Origin: Alphaproteobacteria bacterium
GTDB lineage: Bacteria; Pseudomonadota; Alphaproteobacteria; UBA6615
DNA: 20,317 bases
Assembly (NCBI GenBank): GCA_029243445.1
Contig: JAQWSA010000042.1
Location: 1 to 20,317, forward strand
Direction of reading: 5' to 3'
A program made the position numbers and the translations under genes. Positions 15,573 through 20,317 of this stretch are shown here, in pieces. How positions within the stretch are numbered: the stretch's first letter is position 1; each line of letters starts with the position of its first letter. The notes under the pieces are model-generated. The model was not told where the DNA came from and made no database searches. It worked only from the letters and a program-made list of their open reading frames with translations.

Positions 15573-15613
15573 TCTATGAAGAGGTAATATATCAACCTCT
15601 TCATAGATTTTTT
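15573..15613 (+). terminator. intrinsic terminator ending the TRAP transcription unit
   Basis: Perfect 13-base arms, 15573-15585 (TCTATGAAGAGGT) and 15595-15607 (ACCTCTTCATAGA), enclose a 9-base loop and are followed directly by six T and then CTTT. It starts 33 bases after the dctM stop. It closes the transporter unit and separates it from the arsC-type gene. Confidence 0.88.
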
Positions 15614-15644
15614 CTTTATAGTAGATAAATAATATGGAAACTAT

Positions 15645-16001
15645 ATGATCAATAGTCAGGTCGTAATTTATCATAACCCTAGGTGTAGTAAGTCTCGAGC
15701 TACCTTACAGATTCTACAAGAACATGGAATCCAACCAAAGATAATTGAATACCTAAAAACGCCACCCAATGGTGAGAAAATAAATGAATTATTAGATATG
15801 CTCAATATTTCACCACGAAATTTACTTCGCAAGGGCGAGGATGTTTATAAACTACTAGACCTAAAAAATAAAAATATTAGTGATACAAACATAGTTTCAG
15901 CAATGGTAGATAATCCGATACTGATCGAGCGACCCATAGTAGTAATAAATGGCAAAGCAAAAATTGGTCGACCACCTGAACAGGTTCTTGACCTTTTTTG
16001 A
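15645..16001 (+). CDS. arsC: ArsC-family arsenate reductase, glutaredoxin-dependent type
   Basis: A 118-residue thioredoxin-fold protein. The N-terminal YHNPRCSKSR puts the redox cysteine at Cys14. Arg62 (LLRKGE), Arg96 (IERPIVV) and Arg109 (GRPPEQ) match the oxyanion-binding Arg60, Arg94 and Arg107 of plasmid R773 ArsC with a constant offset of two, so the arsenate site appears complete. In relatives it reduces arsenate to arsenite with glutathione and glutaredoxin. No arsenite pump or ArsR is adjacent, which is common when arsC is a housekeeping copy. The start has a weak GGA site and lies after the terminator of the TRAP unit, so a promoter should sit in 15614-15644. A ketopantoate-reductase-like gene follows after 39 bases. 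A role in general thiol chemistry is a lesser possibility. Confidence 0.88.
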   Translation: MINSQVVIYHNPRCSKSRATLQILQEHGIQPKIIEYLKTPPNGEKINELLDMLNISPRNLLRKGEDVYKLLDLKNKNISDTNIVSAMVDNPILIERPIVVINGKAKIGRPPEQVLDLF

Positions 16002-16040
16002 TCCATATACGCCAGTAAGGTGCAGAAGCGAGCACTGGCT

Positions 16041-17015
16041 ATGAAAGTATGTATTGTTGGAGCAGGAGCTATTGGAGGGTTTCTTGGAATCCGATTAGCA
16101 AATGCAGGACACCAAGTAAGTTTATTGGCACGCGGGAAACACCTTCAAGCAATTCGTAGTAACGGCGCAAAATTAATTGAAAGTGACAGAGAGATAAAGG
16201 TAAATGTAGTCGCTTCTGATAACCTCGAGGATTTTGGCTACCAAGACTGTGTGTTTATAACCGTAAAAACTCCTTCCCTGAACGAAGTTCTTCCTAATCT
16301 CACACCCCTACTAGATGATAATACAACGGTAATATCCGCTATGAATGGAATACCGTGGTGGTTCTTAGAGAATCTCGACGGACCTCTGAAAGGCCATATA
16401 CTTAATAGTATAGACCCTAAAAACACATTATTAAAAGCACTGCCAATCGAGCGCATTATTGGTTGCGTAGTTCATGCCGGATCATCAGTTATCGAACCAG
16501 GAGTTATACAACACGCTTCAGGTGATTTATTCATTATTGGTGAACCTGACGGCATAATAAAAGAAAGAACCGAAACAATAAAAGAGTCTATAAACCTATC
16601 AAACCTAAATTGTAAAATTACAAAAAATATACATACAGAAATATGGTCAAAGTTAGTTGGAAACATGGGAATGGGACCAGTTTCAGCACTTACAAAACTA
16701 ACACTTTTAGGAATTGCAAGTGATCCTGACGCAAGAAAAATATCTATTGCCATGATGGAAGAGGCTATATCGATAGGAAAAGAACTAAACTTAATTATCG
16801 GCATGACAGCAAATGCTAGAGTTGACCTAGGAGCGGAACTAGGAAACTTTAAACCTTCTATTTTACAAGATTTAGAGAAAGGCCGACCGATGGAAATTGA
16901 TGCATTGATTGGTGTTGTAGCAGAGATAGGAGAATTAGTTAATATACCCACTCCAAACATTGATATAGTTCTAGCTTTACAACGTGCGCAAGCACGAAAT
17001 GTAGGCCTTTATTAG
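16041..17015 (+). CDS. ketopantoate reductase (ApbA/PanE) family protein
   Basis: A 324-residue NADP-dependent reductase of the 2-dehydropantoate 2-reductase family. The ATG at 16041 places the Rossmann motif GAGAIG at 7-12, directly after the first strand; a GTG at 16020 would add seven residues. Conserved positions are Lys76 (ITVKTPS), Asn102 (MNGIPWW), catalytic Lys204 (IWSKLVGN), Asn208, Ser273 (KPSILQD) and Glu285 (MEIDAL), matching Lys72, Asn98, Lys176, Asn180, Ser244 and Glu256 of E. coli PanE. The NGIPWWF and GEPDG segments mark a longer subgroup that is often present beside catabolic genes and may reduce another 2-keto acid. It lies 39 bases after arsC, and its stop abuts the exporter start. 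The true substrate is open. Confidence 0.87.
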   Translation: MKVCIVGAGAIGGFLGIRLANAGHQVSLLARGKHLQAIRSNGAKLIESDREIKVNVVASDNLEDFGYQDCVFITVKTPSLNEVLPNLTPLLDDNTTVISAMNGIPWWFLENLDGPLKGHILNSIDPKNTLLKALPIERIIGCVVHAGSSVIEPGVIQHASGDLFIIGEPDGIIKERTETIKESINLSNLNCKITKNIHTEIWSKLVGNMGMGPVSALTKLTLLGIASDPDARKISIAMMEEAISIGKELNLIIGMTANARVDLGAELGNFKPSILQDLEKGRPMEIDALIGVVAEIGELVNIPTPNIDIVLALQRAQARNVGLY

Positions 17016-18224
17016 GTGCTAAAAACATTACATCCACGACCTTCCCTTTTCTTACTATTCGTGATGATGCTCGCAAGTCAGTTAGCTCTGACAATCTTCT
17101 TGCCTGCGGTAGTCAACATGGCAGAAGATTTAGAAACATCACTGAATCATATTCAATTAATTATACCTGCTTATTTAGGTGCATTCGCTATTATGCAACT
17201 GGTAGCAGGTTCATTATCAGATACTTTTGGTCGACGACCAATCATACTATGCGGTTTAGGTCTTTTCACATTGGCGAGCTTCTTGTGCGGTTTAGCAGAT
17301 AATATTGAACAGCTTTTAATAGGACGGTTTTTTCAAGCTATGGGAGCATGCACCACTATAGTGGTTGGCCGTGCAATTGTTCGCGATGGTTCTGAGGGTA
17401 AAGCTGCTGCTCGAACTCTATCTTATTTGGGCATGTCATTGGCCGTCGGACCTGCCGTCGCTCCATTTTTTGGTGGTTTTTTAGTATCTTGGTTTGATTG
17501 GCGAGCTACATTCTTTTCAACAGCGATGCTAGGTCTCGCTACTCTTATTGCTGCGATACCTAGATTTGTAGAAACTCTGCCAAAAGAAGATCGTCGTTCT
17601 CCTGACCTTGCAGGTATGACACGTAAATATATTGAACTTCTTCATAACCGTCTTTTCATTGGGTATAGCCTAACTATTGCATTTTTAACCGGCACTTTTC
17701 AAACCTTTATAGTAGCTGCTCCCATAGTTATGATTGATCAGATGGGCATCTCACCGGAATTATTTGGTTTCTATGTGATGACTGTTCCAAGTTCATTCAT
17801 ACTTGCCAGTTTTGTCTCTGCTCGTTTAAGTGGACGAGTAGCTTTGGATAAGATGATTGCAACAGGATGTATGATAGCTCTAGCCGGCGGATTTATGCAG
17901 TTAGGGTATTCAGTGTTTGGAACCAGTGGTCCAATATCAATTCTTATAGCAATATTAATTTCTAATTTTGGAACGGGTTTGGCCTTCGCAAATTGCTATG
18001 CTCAAGCTTTGAGTATGGTTCAGCCATATATCGCTGGGGCAGCTTCTGCATTAACCGGTTTTATACATATGGGTTGGGCATTTATAATTTCTTTTTTGCT
18101 AGCAAACATAGAAAATATAACCACAATACATCTTGGAGTATCACAAACTGCTACTGCAGTAGGATCAACTATTGCTTTTTTGTTTCTCGTTAAGCTATTT
18201 CATTTTCGACTAAAAAGTAAATAA
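17016..18224 (+). CDS. Bcr/CflA-type MFS exporter
   Basis: A 402-residue, 12-segment major facilitator protein of the drug/proton antiporter group. Motif A GSLSDTFGRR is at 65-74 after the second segment, the motif-B Arg104 is in GRFFQAMG, and the antiporter motif C appears as GPAVAPFFGG (145-154), all typical of the Bcr/CflA subfamily that exports bicyclomycin, chloramphenicol-type drugs or metabolites such as cysteine. The start is a GTG that directly follows the TAG of the reductase gene; an internal ATG pair at 17064 would cut into the first membrane segment. The tight link to the ketopantoate-reductase-like gene suggests coupled expression and perhaps export of a related acid, but that is inference. 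It converges on the second SDR gene. Confidence 0.9.
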   Translation: MLKTLHPRPSLFLLFVMMLASQLALTIFLPAVVNMAEDLETSLNHIQLIIPAYLGAFAIMQLVAGSLSDTFGRRPIILCGLGLFTLASFLCGLADNIEQLLIGRFFQAMGACTTIVVGRAIVRDGSEGKAAARTLSYLGMSLAVGPAVAPFFGGFLVSWFDWRATFFSTAMLGLATLIAAIPRFVETLPKEDRRSPDLAGMTRKYIELLHNRLFIGYSLTIAFLTGTFQTFIVAAPIVMIDQMGISPELFGFYVMTVPSSFILASFVSARLSGRVALDKMIATGCMIALAGGFMQLGYSVFGTSGPISILIAILISNFGTGLAFANCYAQALSMVQPYIAGAASALTGFIHMGWAFIISFLLANIENITTIHLGVSQTATAVGSTIAFLFLVKLFHFRLKSK

Positions 18225-18393
18225 GATTGATAAGATTTAATCAAGATAGCGCAACAGTATAAGTCTAATGTCGTGGCAGAGAATAAGTACTTTACTATTA
18301 GCTTTTTCCGTCTATCCTTCGAAAAAATTACAAACCTACTGATAGTTTTATAAAAAACACTTAAAAATTATTAGAAAAAATATTTTTTAGATA

Positions 18394-19155
18394 TTACCAA
18401 ACAGACCATCCAGCATCTACCAGGATAGTCTCACCGTGAACCATTCTTGAATCATCGCTTGCTAGAAAAACTGCGGCTCCCGTCATATCGTCAGGGTCCA
18501 TAAAATCAATTCCAGTTGGAGTTAGTGTCTTCATTAACTCAACATACTCTTCATTTCCAGGGCCTCGCACATGTGCATTCAAAGGAGTTGCCACATTACC
18601 TGGAGCAATGGAATTTACATTAATTTTTTCTTTACCCAATTCTGCGGCAAGAGCTTTAGTCATATTAACAACCCCTCCCTTAGAAGCACAGTAACCGGGA
18701 CAGTTTGGAAAAGCACCTGTTCCAGCAATTGAAGAAATACTAATCACCTTACCGCCTCCATTTTCAAGAAAATGAGGAACTAAAGTTTTGACCATAAAAA
18801 AATAACCTCTGAGATTTAAGTTAAGTTGTTCATCCCAAATCTCTTCAGTAGTTTCCAATACAGGTACTGTTCGGAAGACCCCGGCGTTATTAACTAAAAT
18901 GTCAATGCGCCCAAATTCATCAATTACACTTTTCTGAAGCTGTTCGATTTCTGCTACCTTCGAAACGTCTGCTTTAAACAACTTAGCAGTGCCGCCGTCG
19001 CTCTCAATTATTTTCATTACTCTTGTTGCACCATCATCATTACTTTTATAGTTGATAGCTACAGAAGCACCTTCTCTAGCAAACCGCTTAGCAATAGCTT
19101 CTCCAATGCCCACTGATGCTCCACTTATTAGAGCCACCCTGCCTTCTAATCTCAT
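18394..19155 (-). CDS. SDR family NAD(P)-dependent oxidoreductase
   Basis: A 253-residue classical short-chain dehydrogenase. The cofactor motif SGASVGIG is at 11-18, NNAG at 89-92, and the tetrad Asn114, Ser142, Tyr155, Lys159 is complete (SISSIAG and GYCASKGG). The second strand ends INYKSND with a basic residue, which leans towards NADP, and IAPGNVATPL is the usual PG loop. The ending VDAGWSVW is common among sugar or polyol-type SDRs and glucose-dehydrogenase-like proteins. GGGAGAA lies before the ATG. It sits 40 bases downstream of the hydantoinase-B gene on the same strand, so it is probably co-transcribed with it. Unlike the other SDR in this window it lacks the TPAAA variant, so the two are not recent copies. 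The substrate is not known. Confidence 0.9.
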   Translation of the reverse strand: MRLEGRVALISGASVGIGEAIAKRFAREGASVAINYKSNDDGATRVMKIIESDGGTAKLFKADVSKVAEIEQLQKSVIDEFGRIDILVNNAGVFRTVPVLETTEEIWDEQLNLNLRGYFFMVKTLVPHFLENGGGKVISISSIAGTGAFPNCPGYCASKGGVVNMTKALAAELGKEKINVNSIAPGNVATPLNAHVRGPGNEEYVELMKTLTPTGIDFMDPDDMTGAAVFLASDDSRMVHGETILVDAGWSVW

Positions 19156-19195
19156 AATTTTCTCCCTTAATTAAAAAAATATTACCCTTATATAC

Positions 19196-20317
19196 TTAGC
19201 TACTGCGTAGAACGGCAGTTTTATCTAGATTGATATCACCTGTTTCGTTTATTACAACAGCATATATTTCGTACGCACGTTCTCGACTAATTATGCCTTC
19301 TAATACATCATTGCGTACTCGCTCTGGTTCACGTGTCTGGGGGTCTCCATAGCCTCCACCACCCTGTGCAACAGACACTAAGGTCTCTCCATCTTCAACC
19401 CAAACAATTGAACATTGATCAAGTATTACTAGCTGAGAATCTACATTACGCTTAAGTTGTTCAGATGGTTTTGAAGCACAACCGCCTCTCGCACCTTGTG
19501 GCACATTTATTTTTCCGTCAGCAACAAAGCCTGCCTCCATACGGCAATTAACCGGACCAAATTCAACTTCAATAGCTGGAGCCCCTCTATATCTTCCAGC
19601 TCCTTCGCTGTCAGGAATAAGCCTACGAGTATGCACGTGTATTGGCGTATACACTTCGTCGAGTTCAACACTATCTATAAAACACATACCCCCATTCCCA
19701 ACGTGTAGCATAGTTAGCCAAGCATCTTGGGTGGGAGCTCCAGCTCCAGATGTATGACCAAGAAAAAGTTGATTTACATAGGGTTTATTACTGCGTGGAT
19801 CTATACCCGAAACCACAGATGTAGATGGAGGACAAAAACAGCCTACTTCACCCATACCAAATCCGTCACCTAGTTCTGCCATGGCTCGTTGTGTTGCAGA
19901 AACAATACGATCAGCCAAATTAGTCGTTGAAGCCGAACAACTAATCGGATGTTGCGGAATACCAACAACCCCGCCTTTTTTTAGGTGAAGTCTAATACGA
20001 GCGAGAGACCCAGCATTTTTTGGCACCGTATGATCTATAGAATTAAAAATACCTATATACGCTGCAGTGCGAGTACAAGCTTCCGAAACATTTAAACCAC
20101 AATTCATTTGATCAGCATTATCTCGTAAATCTACCTCAATCATTGCAGATTCACGGTCAACTGTTACAGTCGAAGTCACAGTAATACCTTCTGGTGGCGT
20201 ACCCGGAATGGCATCGTGCGTTGACTGTGCTGTTTTAGTTCCTTCAGGTACTTCACGCACAGCATCAATCATTCGTTTTTCAGAATATTCAAACCATTGC
20301 TTAGTAAAAGAATGTAA
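19196..20317 (-). CDS. hyuB: hydantoinase B / oxoprolinase family subunit, C-terminal 373 residues (partial)
   Basis: The reading frame is open to the right edge: codons upstream of the ATG at 20272 read ...KQWFEYSEKR before MIDAVREVPEGT, so that ATG is internal and the N-terminal part of the gene lies outside the window. Family signatures: HVGNGGMCFIDSVELDE, then DSEGAGRYRGAPAIEVEFG, and GGGGYGDPQTREPERV near the end. HyuB-type subunits pair with a HyuA subunit for ATP-dependent opening of hydantoins, 5-oxoproline or carboxylation of ketones such as acetone or acetophenone. The partner would be expected upstream, to the right of this window. An SDR gene lies 40 bases downstream. Which of the three reaction types applies cannot be told from this fragment. 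Confidence 0.9.
   Translation of the reverse strand, partial: LHSFTKQWFEYSEKRMIDAVREVPEGTKTAQSTHDAIPGTPPEGITVTSTVTVDRESAMIEVDLRDNADQMNCGLNVSEACTRTAAYIGIFNSIDHTVPKNAGSLARIRLHLKKGGVVGIPQHPISCSASTTNLADRIVSATQRAMAELGDGFGMGEVGCFCPPSTSVVSGIDPRSNKPYVNQLFLGHTSGAGAPTQDAWLTMLHVGNGGMCFIDSVELDEVYTPIHVHTRRLIPDSEGAGRYRGAPAIEVEFGPVNCRMEAGFVADGKINVPQGARGGCASKPSEQLKRNVDSQLVILDQCSIVWVEDGETLVSVAQGGGGYGDPQTREPERVRNDVLEGIISRERAYEIYAVVINETGDINLDKTAVLRSS

Noticed and set aside
18350..18394. AAAAAATATTTTTT self-complementary run between the convergent exporter and SDR genes
   Set aside because: A stem of only A and T pairs with no GC base is not stable enough to call a terminator, although one may be needed here.
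2172..19155. The two SDR genes as a duplication within the window
   Set aside because: They differ in the cofactor-specifying residue, the loop after the sixth strand and the C-terminus, so they are ordinary distant family members.

Overview
The window is AT-rich bacterial DNA packed with about 20 genes. It looks like a catabolic accessory region of a Gram-negative heterotroph. The supporting signs are a TRAP dicarboxylate-type transporter with a periplasmic binding protein, a glutathione-dependent YghU enzyme, a Bcr/CflA exporter, a hydantoinase-B gene, and a dehydratase that reads like the D-tartrate dehydratase of Bradyrhizobium. A marine alphaproteobacterium is my best guess, but the sequence does not settle the taxonomy. 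No rRNA, tRNA, CRISPR array, transposase, integrase or phage gene was seen, and no stretch over 300 bases lacks a gene.

Layout. (1) 1-2918, plus strand: the tail of a yghU-like gene, then a small cupin, an amidase-signature hydrolase and a short-chain dehydrogenase (SDR). (2) 3037-5228: a minus-strand serine hydrolase of the beta-lactamase/esterase VIII fold, divergent from an orphan PD-(D/E)XK nuclease. (3) 5338-7959: a fumarylacetoacetate-hydrolase-family enzyme (FAH) converging on a minus-strand acyl-CoA synthetase. (4) 8079-10443: divergent from the synthetase, a TarD-like enolase-superfamily dehydratase followed by an alpha/beta hydrolase. (5) 10570-15540: a TetR regulator with a palindrome in front of it, a cyclase-family hydrolase, then dctP, a strong intergenic hairpin, and dctQ-dctM ending in a clear intrinsic terminator. 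(6) 15645-18224: arsC-type reductase, ketopantoate-reductase-like gene and Bcr/CflA exporter in close series. (7) 18394-20317, minus strand: a hydantoinase-B gene running off the right edge and a second SDR downstream of it.

How the genes may work together (inference): the TRAP transporter would import an organic acid. The TetR protein would sense it or a product, and several hydrolases of unrelated folds (amidase, cyclase, alpha/beta hydrolase, esterase, FAH) would open or trim it. One specific possibility is a non-phosphorylative acid-sugar route. The window holds its three enzyme classes: an enolase-superfamily acid-sugar dehydratase, an SDR resembling 2-keto-3-deoxy-acid 4-dehydrogenases, and an FAH-fold 2,4-diketo-acid hydrolase. 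They are not in one operon, so this is a hypothesis. Several genes carry a changed key residue (Gln for two metal-site His in the cyclase, Glu for Asp in the FAH enzyme) or belong to subgroups whose substrate is unknown.
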